A stretch of DNA of 55,930 nt from W2P13-069 sp051876105 (GTDB lineage Bacteria; Actinomycetota; Coriobacteriia; Coriobacteriales; QAMH01), in assembly GCA_051876105.1 (NCBI GenBank), contig JBJEHN010000106.1:1-55930 (forward strand). The letters are read 5' to 3'. Position 1 is the first letter of the stretch; each line of letters opens with the position of its first letter. Below, in pieces: positions 16,334 through 23,867 of the stretch. Both the position numbers and the translations under genes were made by a program. The notes under the pieces are model-generated. The model was not told the origin of the DNA, did not search any database, and saw nothing but the letters and a program-made list of their open reading frames with translations.

Positions 16334-17794
16334 CTAGTGTTGCTCGGGCTTGCCAGCGGGAGCCTCGCCTGCAGCTGCAGCCTTAGGCTTGCTGGGCTTG
16401 ACGAGAACAGAGAGGACACAGCCCACGACGCCGATGGGGACCAGGGCCATGAAAGCCAGGCTCGGATCGACCATGATGCCGTTGGCAGCAGCCTCAGCAG
16501 CGGCCTGGCCGATTGCAGGGCCGAAGTCGGCCGGGGTGCCGCCAGCTGCCAGGACGGCCTGCTTGGCCTCGATGGCAACGTTGGAGGCTGCGGTGAGGCC
16601 CTCGTTGAAGGGGGCGAGCACATAGGAGGTCGCGATCTGGCCGGCGTACTGGCCGAGGGTCAGCAGCGAGAGGCCGAAGGCGACTGCGGTCTGGCCGCCC
16701 TTGAACACGAAGGTGGGGACCAGCGGACGGCAGCATGCGTTGAGCATCATGTTGCCCAGGCAGAAGAAGATCACGTAGGGGATGAAGAACTCGGCCTTGA
16801 AGGAGAGTGCAGAGCACACGGTGAGGCCGATGATGCCCACCACGACGCAGATGAACTTCTTGTCCTTGGGAGTCTTGTCCAGGATGAGGCCGCCGATGGG
16901 GGCCAGGGCGCCGCATGCGCAGATCAGGCCGCCGATGACGCCAGCGGTGGTGGCATCCCAGCCAAGGCCGCCGAGCAGGGTCGGGGTCTGCAGCCAGGTC
17001 TTGAGGTACTGAGAGAACGCATAGTTCATGTAGTTGAAGATGGCGAACATGAAGATGAGGCACCAGAGCTGGCGGCTCTTGAAGAACTTGAGGACGTCTT
17101 TGAGCGGCTTGCGCTCAGGGGAGACCTGGGAGCGCTCGTCCTCGCGCGGGCCGCGGAAGACCACGGCGAAGATGATGGCGACGACGACAACGAGGGCAAC
17201 CCACACCAGCTGCAGGGTGCCGACGTTCTGGCCGACGAGGTTGTAGATGCCGTCGTTGACGAAGTTTGAGCAGAAGATGCCGATGGGTGCCCAGGTAGAC
17301 CAGATGGCCATGGCGCGGCCGCGGGTTGCGTCGGGGAACCACAGGGACACGCAGGTGGGGCCAGCGACGATGGTGGTAGCCAGGCCCAGGCCCAGGACGA
17401 AGCGGCCCACCAGGAAGGCGTAGAAGTTGCCGCCCACGGTGAAGGCGCTGATCGCGCCGCCGACGATGGCCAGGGCCAGGCCGATGAGCGTGGTGACCTT
17501 GGCACCGAACTTGCGCACCAGGATGGTGGTGGGCAGGGCCATGATCAGGGCGCCGATGGGCACCAGGCCCATGACGTTGGAAAGCAGGGCATAGTTGGCC
17601 GGGTTCTGGAAGAACGGGTTGTTAGCCGTCAGCCAGCCCTTGAACACAGGGAAGGTCAGGCCAGGCAGCCACATCCAGATGAACACGATGCTGACCGCGG
17701 CCAGCAGGGACACAACGAGGCAGGGCCATGCGTAAGACGGGGTCTTTTCGGCCGGCTTAGCGGGGGCGCCTGCAGCTGCTGCAGTTGAAGTCAT
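16334..17794 (-). CDS. MFS transporter of operon 3
   Basis: A 486-aa carrier with 12 predicted helices, only distantly related to carriers 1 and 2. Helices 4-5 carry the VSLWFPDATRGRAMAIW signature. A long Ala-rich loop (about residues 405-455) separates the last two helices, and the tail is Lys/Pro/Ala-rich. ATG 17794 (MTSTAAAAG) has GAGGGGAAAG upstream, which is preferred over the longer frame to 17842. It follows the amidohydrolase after a 118-nt gap with a 13-bp hairpin. Expected role: uptake of the aromatic acid or export of the product of catalytic subunit 3. A different carrier type here fits a different substrate class from operons 1 and 2. Confidence 0.88.
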   Translation of the reverse strand: MTSTAAAAGAPAKPAEKTPSYAWPCLVVSLLAAVSIVFIWMWLPGLTFPVFKGWLTANNPFFQNPANYALLSNVMGLVPIGALIMALPTTILVRKFGAKVTTLIGLALAIVGGAISAFTVGGNFYAFLVGRFVLGLGLATTIVAGPTCVSLWFPDATRGRAMAIWSTWAPIGIFCSNFVNDGIYNLVGQNVGTLQLVWVALVVVVAIIFAVVFRGPREDERSQVSPERKPLKDVLKFFKSRQLWCLIFMFAIFNYMNYAFSQYLKTWLQTPTLLGGLGWDATTAGVIGGLICACGALAPIGGLILDKTPKDKKFICVVVGIIGLTVCSALSFKAEFFIPYVIFFCLGNMMLNACCRPLVPTFVFKGGQTAVAFGLSLLTLGQYAGQIATSYVLAPFNEGLTAASNVAIEAKQAVLAAGGTPADFGPAIGQAAAEAAANGIMVDPSLAFMALVPIGVVGCVLSVLVKPSKPKAAAAGEAPAGKPEQH

Positions 17795-17854
17795 TGTCTT
17801 TCCCCTCTTTTGACTCGGGAAGGGGCACCGCCCTCCTTGCACGTGGCGGACCCC

Positions 17855-17887
17855 ACACGCCGGCTGGTATCCCGCCAGCCGGCGTGT
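17855..17887 (-). other. Intra-operon stem-loop after amidohydrolase
   Basis: Perfect 13-bp stem ACACGCCGGCTGG (17855-17867) with CCAGCCGGCGTGT (17875-17887), 7-nt loop, between the amidohydrolase and MFS carrier 3. No T-run follows. Confidence 0.55.
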
Positions 17888-17912
17888 CTCATTAGTAAGT
17901 AGCGATCAACAA

Positions 17913-18968
17913 CTAGATGTTGAAGATCTTTGCGGCGTTGCCGCCGAGCATCAGGGCCTTGTCCTCATCGGCGATCTCGAGCGCGTTGATGGACTCGACG
18001 GAGCGGGCCATCCACTCGTAGAACACGGGGAAGGAAGAGCCCAGGAGCAGGTGATCGGCGCCACAGGTCTTGACGGCGCACTCGAGGACGTTCTTGCCCC
18101 AGCTCATGGGATGGGTGAGGTCGAAGTAGATGTTGTTGGCCAGGTAGCGGTCGTAGGCCTCGCGGTCCACGTTGGTGGCCAGGCGGTTCATGGCCTCCTT
18201 CTTCTTGGTGGACTTGTGCGGAGCCAGGATCTCCTGCAGGCCGAACCAGTTGCCGCCCATCATGGTGTGGATGAACTTGAGGTTGGGGAACTCGTCGAAC
18301 ATACCAGAGTAGATCTCGCGGCCGACTGCGGAGGCCTGGACGTGGATGCGGCCAAGCTCGCGGCGCAGGACGGTGTAGTCGACAAAGTTGCCGTAGGCGT
18401 TCTGACCGGGGGTGTGGTGGATCACAGCGGGGATCTTCTTGTCGTTCAGGACCTTGAGGTAAGGCTTGAACAGCGGGTCATCCAGGAAGCGGTCGCCGTA
18501 GCAGCAAGCGAACTGAACGCCCACGGCACCCATGTCGATGCAACGCTCAAGCTCGGCGATGTCCTCCTTGCGACCGTACGGGGGCAGGACTGCGTTAAAG
18601 CGCAGGCGGCCCTCAGACTGGCGGCACATCTCGGCTGCCTGGTCGTTGACGATCTTGCAGATGTCCAGGGGCAGCCACTCCTGCCACACGGGCATGCGGA
18701 GCAGGGCGACGTCGACGCCGGCCTCATCCATGGCACCGATCTTGGCCTCGAGGGTGTAGTCGCCCTCGACGTAGTTGAGAATCTGCTTGCCCTCGGGATA
18801 CTCCAGGATCATCTGCTCCTTGGCGCCGTCCGGGGTCTTGCCCAGGTAAGCCTTCATGCCAAAGCCCAGCGGAGCGGAGTACAGGAAGCCGTTCAGGACC
18901 TTCTCGTTGGTGAAGAGGTCGGTGGGCAGCATGTGCATGTTGATGTCAATTACGCGGTTCTCGCTCAT
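17913..18968 (-). CDS. Amidohydrolase_2 family protein with altered metal site
   Basis: A 351-aa TIM-barrel protein of the amidohydrolase_2 (ACMSD/aromatic acid decarboxylase) family. Members usually bind one metal through an N-terminal HxH or ExH, a central His and a C-terminal Asp in a GSDYP-type loop. Here the N-terminal motif is IDINMHML (Asn-x-His), the central VIHHTP is kept, but the C-terminal loop reads LLLGSSFP, with Ser in place of Asp. The metal site is thus incomplete, so it may be a metal-independent decarboxylase or hydratase, or a non-catalytic substrate binder. It lies between a 63-aa gene and MFS carrier 3. A ring-carboxylate decarboxylation step coupled to dehydroxylation is an attractive but unproven role. 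A GAAGGAG box precedes ATG 18968. Confidence 0.8.
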   Translation of the reverse strand: MSENRVIDINMHMLPTDLFTNEKVLNGFLYSAPLGFGMKAYLGKTPDGAKEQMILEYPEGKQILNYVEGDYTLEAKIGAMDEAGVDVALLRMPVWQEWLPLDICKIVNDQAAEMCRQSEGRLRFNAVLPPYGRKEDIAELERCIDMGAVGVQFACCYGDRFLDDPLFKPYLKVLNDKKIPAVIHHTPGQNAYGNFVDYTVLRRELGRIHVQASAVGREIYSGMFDEFPNLKFIHTMMGGNWFGLQEILAPHKSTKKKEAMNRLATNVDREAYDRYLANNIYFDLTHPMSWGKNVLECAVKTCGADHLLLGSSFPVFYEWMARSVESINALEIADEDKALMLGGNAAKIFNI

Positions 18969-18994
18969 GTGATCACTCCTTCTTGACAGTAGGT

Positions 18995-19030
18995 GCGGTG
19001 CAACGCTGCTGAGAGGGGGCGCTGCACCGC
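18995..19030 (-). other. Intra-operon stem-loop before amidohydrolase
   Basis: GCGGTGCAACGC (18995-19006) pairs with GCGCTGCACCGC (19019-19030) with one wobble position, 12-nt loop, in the 74-nt gap between the 63-aa gene and the amidohydrolase. Confidence 0.5.
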
Positions 19031-19042
19031 CGGTGGGTGGTG

Positions 19043-19234
19043 CTAGTTCTGGTAGATCGGGGTGACCTCGCCGCGAGCCATCTTCTTCATGTTCTCGCTG
19101 CAGCGGACACGCCAGTCAACGCGACCCTGCTCGCGTGCCCACTCGGGGACCTCGCGGGAGAACTCGCGGGGTGCGCGCACGTCAACGTGCATCAGGCGCT
19201 CTGCCACCTCGTATCCAAAGCTGTCGTCAACCAT
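19043..19234 (-). CDS. 63-aa acidic/basic small protein of operon 3
   Basis: A small soluble protein with many charged residues and a single Cys (VRCSENMKK). No known family recognised. A GGAGGG box stands before ATG 19234. It sits between ferredoxin subunit 3 and the amidohydrolase, separated from each by a hairpin. It may be a subunit or modulator of one of these enzymes. The reading frame is short but its spacing, ribosome site and position argue that it is real. Confidence 0.5.
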   Translation of the reverse strand: MVDDSFGYEVAERLMHVDVRAPREFSREVPEWAREQGRVDWRVRCSENMKKMARGEVTPIYQN

Positions 19235-19277
19235 TTGATTACCCTCCTTCCAATGCTCTCTCGCGCTAACTGAAAAC

Positions 19278-19295
19278 CAAGGCCTCGGGGCCTTG
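19278..19295 (-). terminator. Tetraloop hairpin right after ferredoxin subunit 3
   Basis: CAAGGCC (19278-19284) pairs with GGCCTTG (19289-19295) around 4 nt; on the minus strand GTTTTC follows. It starts 2 nt past the stop codon and looks like a weak intrinsic terminator or attenuator. Confidence 0.55.
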
Positions 19296-19297
19296 AG

Positions 19298-19642
19298 TTA
19301 GGCCTCCTTGATGGGGACCAGGATCATCCCCGGCTTGTCGATCTTCGCGGCCAGCTCCTCCACGCTGCCGTACTCCAGGCACTGGGCCTGGCAGTGCTGC
19401 ACGCAGCTGGGGCGCTTGCCCTTGGCCACGCGGGACTCGCACAGGTCGCACCAGCGGGTGAACTGGGGGATGAAGTCGAGCTGCCAGTCCTTCCTGCCCT
19501 CCGTGATCTGCAGGGGGCCCAGCTGGGTGATGGTGATGCCGTACTTGGTCTCGTCGTACTCCTTCTCCTGCTGGCAGGCGACAACACAGGCCTCGCAGCC
19601 GGAGCAGTAGTTGACGTCGCAGAGAACTCCCTTGATGGTCAT
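19298..19642 (-). CDS. Ferredoxin-type electron-transfer subunit 3
   Basis: A 114-aa two-cluster subunit. Cys13-x2-Cys16-x2-Cys19-x3-Cys23 is the first site; Cys65-x2-Cys68 with Cys80-x3-Cys84 (plus Cys88) is the second. It is homologous to subunits 1 and 2 but slightly shorter, with a different C-terminus (PGMILVPIKEA). ATG 19642 lies 26 nt after the catalytic-subunit stop and follows AGAGGAG. Cytosolic; predicted to pass electrons to catalytic subunit 3. A longer frame to 19927 is only the antiparallel reading of the catalytic gene's end. Confidence 0.9.
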   Translation of the reverse strand: MTIKGVLCDVNYCSGCEACVVACQQEKEYDETKYGITITQLGPLQITEGRKDWQLDFIPQFTRWCDLCESRVAKGKRPSCVQHCQAQCLEYGSVEELAAKIDKPGMILVPIKEA

Positions 19643-19668
19643 TTGCGTTTCTCCTCTCTGAGCTGCGC

Positions 19669-22089
19669 TTACGCCCTGTAGATCTTGCACATCATGGCCT
19701 TGTAGTTGGCGCCGAAGCCGGACACGCCCGCGTCGAAGGGCACGAGGTTGTTGATGTTGGACTCGAAGGTGCCGAACAGGCCCTTCTTCTCGTCCTCGAG
19801 GTTCTCCTCCGCCTGGTCCTTGCGCTCGGGGAACCACCAGCCGTGCTCGCACTGCATGACGCGCGGGTCGTAGGTGGGGTCGTAGCAGGCCTTGTACTTG
19901 CACTTGCCGTGCCTGTTCTCGAGCCACATCCAGTCGCCGTCGGCGATGCCGTGCTCAGCGGCGGTCTCGGGGTGGATGTGGCACAGCGGGTCGGGGTGCA
20001 GGGCGCGCAGCTTCCTCATCTGGCGCTGCTCGGAGTGGAAGAAGTGCGGGATGCGCTGGCCGCTGGTGACGATGTAGGGGTACTCCCCCAGGTCCTCGGG
20101 GGCGGAGTAGGGGCTCTCGGCGGGCTCGACGTAGGAGGGCAGCGGGTTGAGGCCGGACCACTGGGTGTGGTGGAAGACCATCGAGTAGACCTCGGCGCGG
20201 CCGGTCTCGGTCTGGAAGCCCAGGCCGCCGTCAGCGCGCAGCAGGCCCTTCTCGTACTTGCGGTACTCGAACTTGGGGTACTTCCAGACCTTCTCCTTGA
20301 GCTCCTCCCAGGTGAAGCCGCCGTCCTCGAGCGCGTAGTCCCACATCTCCTCGACGGAGTCCCAGGGCCATGCGATGTCGGCGTTCTCCGGGCGGATGGC
20401 CTCGTTGAGGCGCTTGCCCAGCTCCAGGAAGATCGTGTTGTCGGCCTTGGTGTCGCCCACCGGCTCGATGGCCTTGGTGATGGCGGAGATGCGGTAGGGG
20501 TTCAGGCCGCCGAAGCCGTTGCGCTCGGAGAAGGTGGCGGCGGGCAGGACCACGTCCGCCAGGGCCATCATGGTCGGGGTCATGAACAGGTCCTCGACCA
20601 CGGCGAACTCCAGCGTCTTGTACCACTCGAGCTGCCTTTCTGCCTGGGCGCCCATGGTGGCCAGGAAGTTGTTGGTGGCGAAGTAGGCCGCGCGGATGGG
20701 GAACTCGCCGGCGAGCCACTTCTCGATGGTGGCGTTGGAGGAGAGGTTCTTGAAGCCGACGGCGAACATCGGGTAGCGCTCGATGCCGATGCGCTTCTTG
20801 TGCTCCTCCTCGGTGAGCAGCTCGTCGTAGCCCCAGGTGCCGGTCCAGTTGGGCTGCTCGATGCCCCAGCACGCGCGGCCGATCACGTTGCCGCCGGGGA
20901 CGTCGAGGTTGCCGGTGATGCACCACATGGCGACCAGGGAGTGGGCCGCCTGCTGGCCGCCGGTCTGCTGGTCGAGCGCCACGCCCCACTGGATGGCGGC
21001 GGGCTTGGCGGTGGCGTAGGTGCGCGCCACGCGGACGATGTCCTCCTTGTCGACCCAGCAGCGCTCGGCCAGCTCGTCGAGGTCGTACTCGCCCACGCGC
21101 TCGCACAGGGCGTCGAGGCCGTAGACCCACTTGTCGCAGAAGTCGGCGTCGTAGAGCCTCTCGTCGCAGATGACCTTGAGCATGGCCATGGCCAGGGCGC
21201 CGTCGCCGCCGGGGCGCACGCGCAGCCAGTCCTCGCCGGCGCGCGCGGCGATCCAGGTGAGGTTGGGGTCGACGACCGCGACCCTCATGCCGCGCTTCAT
21301 CAGGTCCATGATCCAGTGGCCGTAGAAGCCGTCGGCGTTGGAGTAGAAGGGCTGGTGGCCCCACACGATGCAGTACTCGGGCACCGCGTACTCGGGGTCG
21401 TCGTAGCGCTTGGGCAGGAACTGCGAGCAGTCCATGACGCAGGCGTCGCCGATCATGCACGCCATGGAGGCGATGCGGGGCAGGTAGCAGGAGTTGCCCG
21501 CGAAGTAGGGGACGCCCTCGTTGGGCGAGCCGATGGAGGCGTTGACGCGGGTGATCTGGTGGATGTCGCGGCCGGTGCCCTGGCAGCAGGCGATGGTGTC
21601 TGCGCCGTAGGTGTCCGCGACGCGCTTGAACTCGCGGACGATGATGTCGTAGGCCTCGTCCCAGCTGATGCGCTCGAAGCGGTCCTTGCCGCGGTCCTCG
21701 CGCTTGCGCTTCATGGGGTAGAGCAGGCGCTCGTCGTGGTAGATGTAGTCCGGGATGCACAGGCAGCGGCTGCACAGGCGGCCCTGGTTGTAGGGGTCCT
21801 CGGGGTCGCCCTCGACCTTGACGACCTTGCCGTCCTTCACGTAGGTGAGGATGCCGCACACGTTGTGGCAACCCGGGGCGGAGCGCGCCGTGGAGCGGAT
21901 GACGGTCATGCCGTCCTCCTCCCACGTCCAGGGGACGTCGGGGGTCTCGGCGCAGGGGGTGGGCTCGTAGCCGTACTCGGACTTGAGGGGCAGGCGCGTG
22001 CCGCGCTTGTACTCGCCCGGGGTGTAGCTGGGGTGGTTGGGGTCCAGCTGTCCGGGGGTGAAGGCGGCTGCTGTCTTTGCTTCTGCCAT
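19669..22089 (-). CDS. Molybdopterin-dependent catalytic subunit 3 (catechol dehydroxylase-like)
   Basis: An 806-aa paralogue of catalytic subunits 1 and 2. Cys74-x3-Cys78 and Cys106-x2-Cys109 form the N-terminal Cys set and Cys201 in GNSCYLPR is the candidate Mo ligand. HSEQRQM and HGWWFPE mark the C-terminal domain; an extra charged insertion (ERKDQAEENLEDEKKG) follows the latter. Its codon use is more strongly G/C-ending than that of subunits 1 and 2, so it may have a separate origin or expression level. ATG 22089 follows AAGGAGGAACG, a strong ribosome site. It heads operon 3 with the amidohydrolase and a distinct MFS carrier, so it probably has a different substrate. Cytosolic, no Tat signal. 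Confidence 0.9.
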   Translation of the reverse strand: MAEAKTAAAFTPGQLDPNHPSYTPGEYKRGTRLPLKSEYGYEPTPCAETPDVPWTWEEDGMTVIRSTARSAPGCHNVCGILTYVKDGKVVKVEGDPEDPYNQGRLCSRCLCIPDYIYHDERLLYPMKRKREDRGKDRFERISWDEAYDIIVREFKRVADTYGADTIACCQGTGRDIHQITRVNASIGSPNEGVPYFAGNSCYLPRIASMACMIGDACVMDCSQFLPKRYDDPEYAVPEYCIVWGHQPFYSNADGFYGHWIMDLMKRGMRVAVVDPNLTWIAARAGEDWLRVRPGGDGALAMAMLKVICDERLYDADFCDKWVYGLDALCERVGEYDLDELAERCWVDKEDIVRVARTYATAKPAAIQWGVALDQQTGGQQAAHSLVAMWCITGNLDVPGGNVIGRACWGIEQPNWTGTWGYDELLTEEEHKKRIGIERYPMFAVGFKNLSSNATIEKWLAGEFPIRAAYFATNNFLATMGAQAERQLEWYKTLEFAVVEDLFMTPTMMALADVVLPAATFSERNGFGGLNPYRISAITKAIEPVGDTKADNTIFLELGKRLNEAIRPENADIAWPWDSVEEMWDYALEDGGFTWEELKEKVWKYPKFEYRKYEKGLLRADGGLGFQTETGRAEVYSMVFHHTQWSGLNPLPSYVEPAESPYSAPEDLGEYPYIVTSGQRIPHFFHSEQRQMRKLRALHPDPLCHIHPETAAEHGIADGDWMWLENRHGKCKYKACYDPTYDPRVMQCEHGWWFPERKDQAEENLEDEKKGLFGTFESNINNLVPFDAGVSGFGANYKAMMCKIYRA

Positions 22090-22297
22090 TCGTTCCTCCT
22101 TCGTGGTCTTGCGACTCTCTTCTCTCTCGCACCGGCCCTTGTAGGCCGGCCCTGCGATCTGCATCTGTGCCTCGCCCTCTGCTTGGCCCAGACTGCAAAA
22201 ATCGTCATCGCAGAGACTACGGGCGCTCATGTCAAGCACCCCCCGCTTGGGTGATGAAGAAGGCGAAATCAGCCCTGTTGAGTGAGCGCTGTTAGGC

Positions 22298-22335
22298 CCT
22301 CATACCAACGGTCTGAGGCCCTGAGCTGGGCAAAC
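22298..22335 (-). promoter_or_regulatory. Operator-like motif upstream of operon 3
   Basis: On the minus strand GTTTGCCCAGCTCA is followed by CCTCAGACC, a 3-nt spacer, and GGTATGAGG: a 9-3-9 palindrome with one mismatch. Its lower edge lies 209 nt from the catalytic start. This is the clearest copy of the shared motif. Confidence 0.65.
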
Positions 22336-22349
22336 GCAAAGCAAGCGCC

Positions 22350-22379
22350 AAAAAAGGAGAGCCGCGTCATGCGCGGCTC
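22350..22379 (-). terminator. Rho-independent terminator of trigger-factor-like gene
   Basis: Eight-bp stem GAGCCGCG (22359-22366) with CGCGGCTC (22372-22379), 5-nt loop; on the minus strand TCC and six T residues follow. A clear intrinsic terminator 36 nt past the stop at 22415. Confidence 0.85.
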
Positions 22380-22414
22380 CCCGGGGTGATGCGTGGTTGA
22401 GGCCGGCTTCTGGG

Positions 22415-23713
22415 CTAGTCCTCCTTGACGGTGACCACGGCGTTGGCGAGGACGTGGTCGGCGGCCTTGCGGCGCTCTGCAGTTTCACGCAGGACGAACC
22501 TGCGGCCCGTGGCCTCGAGCTGCGCCCTGGTCTGCGCCGGGTCAGCCTGAGGGTTGAGCTCGCGCGCTGCCTTGAGGTAGTCCTCATCTTCAAGCGTGAG
22601 CTTCTCGTGAGCGAAGACGCTGTCGAGCACGTAGCCTTGCACCAGCTGCTCGCGGCACTGCACCATCATCATCACGGAGAACTGCTGCTGGCCGCCGTTT
22701 TGCTCCACATAGTCCTTGTAGCTCACGCCCTGCTTGGAAAGCTGCTGGTCGAGCTCGCGCATGAGGTTGTCGCGCATGGCCTCGTAGGCTTCGTCCGGGA
22801 TGCGGCCCTCAAAGCGGTCCTCCAGCTCGAAGATGCACAGCTGGCGGCACTGGGCGTCGTAGGCCTCGCGGCTCTGGGCCTCGAGGCTCTTGCGGATATC
22901 CGCCTTGAGCTCGTCGACGCTCTTGAACACGGGCATGTTCGCAGCGAGCCAGCTGTTGGTGATGGCGGGGATGCACTCGACCTGGATCTCGATCACAGTG
23001 GCTGTGGTCTCGACCGTGGTGGTGGTCTCGTTGCCGGCCATGTCAACGTCCGGGCCCTCGAAGGTGAAGGTCTTGGTCTCGCCCGGCTTCATGCCGATGA
23101 TTTGCTCGTCGAAGCCCTGGGGCATGTAGCCCTGGCCGGTGACGTAGGTGCGCGCGGCACTGCTCAGGCCCGCGTTGCGCTTGCCGTTCTCAAAGCTCTC
23201 CATTTCGAGCAAGACGGCGTCGCCGCTGCGGACCTCGTGCTGCTCGGCCGCGCGGGTGTAGGTAGTGGAGCGCTTGGCGAGCTCTTCGAGCTGGCGCTCA
23301 ACCAGGCTCTCGTCCACCTTGAACGGCGGAACGGTGATATGGACGGGCTCGTAGGAGCTGAGCACGTAGTTGGGCTTGGGCAGCAGCTCCAGGGTGAAGC
23401 TCGCCTCCGCGCCGCGGCGCAGCGGGGTGGCGCTCTTGACCTCGGGCGGGAAGGCCGGCATCAGACCGCTGCGGTCGATGGCGTAGGGGATCAGGCACTC
23501 GAGTGCGGAGTCGCGCACGACGGAGTCGAGGTCCTTGATACCTAGCTTCTCCTCGACGATCTGGTTGACGGTCTTGCCCTTCTCGGGACGCAGGCCCGCG
23601 CCGTTCACAAACTGGAGGTAGGCGTTTGCAAAGGCGTCCTCAACCTCTTTGGCAGTTGCGCGCGCATCGAGCTGGATGCGCCCCTCGGGTAACTTCTTCT
23701 CCTTGATCTTCAC
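22415..23713 (-). CDS. Divergent trigger factor-like chaperone
   Basis: A 432-aa protein with the trigger factor layout: N-terminal domain (1-115), FKBP-type PPIase domain (about 150-240, with SGDAVLLEMESF and YMPQGFDEQIIGMKPGE), and a helical C-terminal chaperone domain (240-432). The ribosome-docking loop, normally GFRxGKxP, reads NGAGLRPEKGKT, so contact with the ribosome is probably weakened or altered. It is therefore likely a paralogue rather than the housekeeping trigger factor. It has its own terminator and an operator-like motif 108 nt upstream resembling those of the molybdoenzyme operons. A dedicated folding or cofactor-loading chaperone for these enzymes is a reasonable inference. 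ATG 23713 follows AGAGAGGGAC. Confidence 0.8.
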   Translation of the reverse strand: MKIKEKKLPEGRIQLDARATAKEVEDAFANAYLQFVNGAGLRPEKGKTVNQIVEEKLGIKDLDSVVRDSALECLIPYAIDRSGLMPAFPPEVKSATPLRRGAEASFTLELLPKPNYVLSSYEPVHITVPPFKVDESLVERQLEELAKRSTTYTRAAEQHEVRSGDAVLLEMESFENGKRNAGLSSAARTYVTGQGYMPQGFDEQIIGMKPGETKTFTFEGPDVDMAGNETTTTVETTATVIEIQVECIPAITNSWLAANMPVFKSVDELKADIRKSLEAQSREAYDAQCRQLCIFELEDRFEGRIPDEAYEAMRDNLMRELDQQLSKQGVSYKDYVEQNGGQQQFSVMMMVQCREQLVQGYVLDSVFAHEKLTLEDEDYLKAARELNPQADPAQTRAQLEATGRRFVLRETAERRKAADHVLANAVVTVKED

Positions 23714-23820
23714 GGTAGTCCCTCTCTACTCGGGAAATAAGCTGCCCCGGATACTAGCCGCGCGGGCTAGACCCCCTATCCCCCACGTCAGTTGAATCTG
23801 GACCGCAGAGTCCAGGGCGT

Positions 23821-23850
23821 CTCATACCAGGAGTCTGATACAGCCCAAAA
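23821..23850 (-). promoter_or_regulatory. Operator-like motif upstream of trigger-factor-like gene
   Basis: On the minus strand GTATCAGAC, a 4-nt spacer and GGTATGAG: the same half-sites as before operon 3 (TCAGAC and GGTATGAG). It lies about 108 nt upstream of the start. Confidence 0.5.
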
Positions 23851-23867
23851 GCGCCTGTAAGCCGCTT

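Larger units (their letters stand above)
22090..22414 (-). promoter_or_regulatory. Leader and control region of operon 3
   Basis: This 325-nt gap holds, from high to low coordinate, the terminator of the trigger-factor-like gene (22350-22379), the operator-like motif (22298-22335) and a leader of about 200 nt with a TTGACA word at 22235-22230 on the minus strand. A matching -10 is not obvious. Confidence 0.5.

Noticed and set aside
3726..22089. Tat-exported respiratory reductases as identity of the three catalytic subunits
   Set aside because: None has a twin-arginine signal, a four-cluster DmsB partner, a membrane anchor or a TorD gene; the two-cluster small subunit fits cytosolic dehydroxylase/transhydroxylase types better.
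8402..23850. CRISPR-like array
   Set aside because: The repeated motifs are few, far apart, palindromic and tied to gene ends or promoters; no regular repeat-spacer pattern exists in the window.
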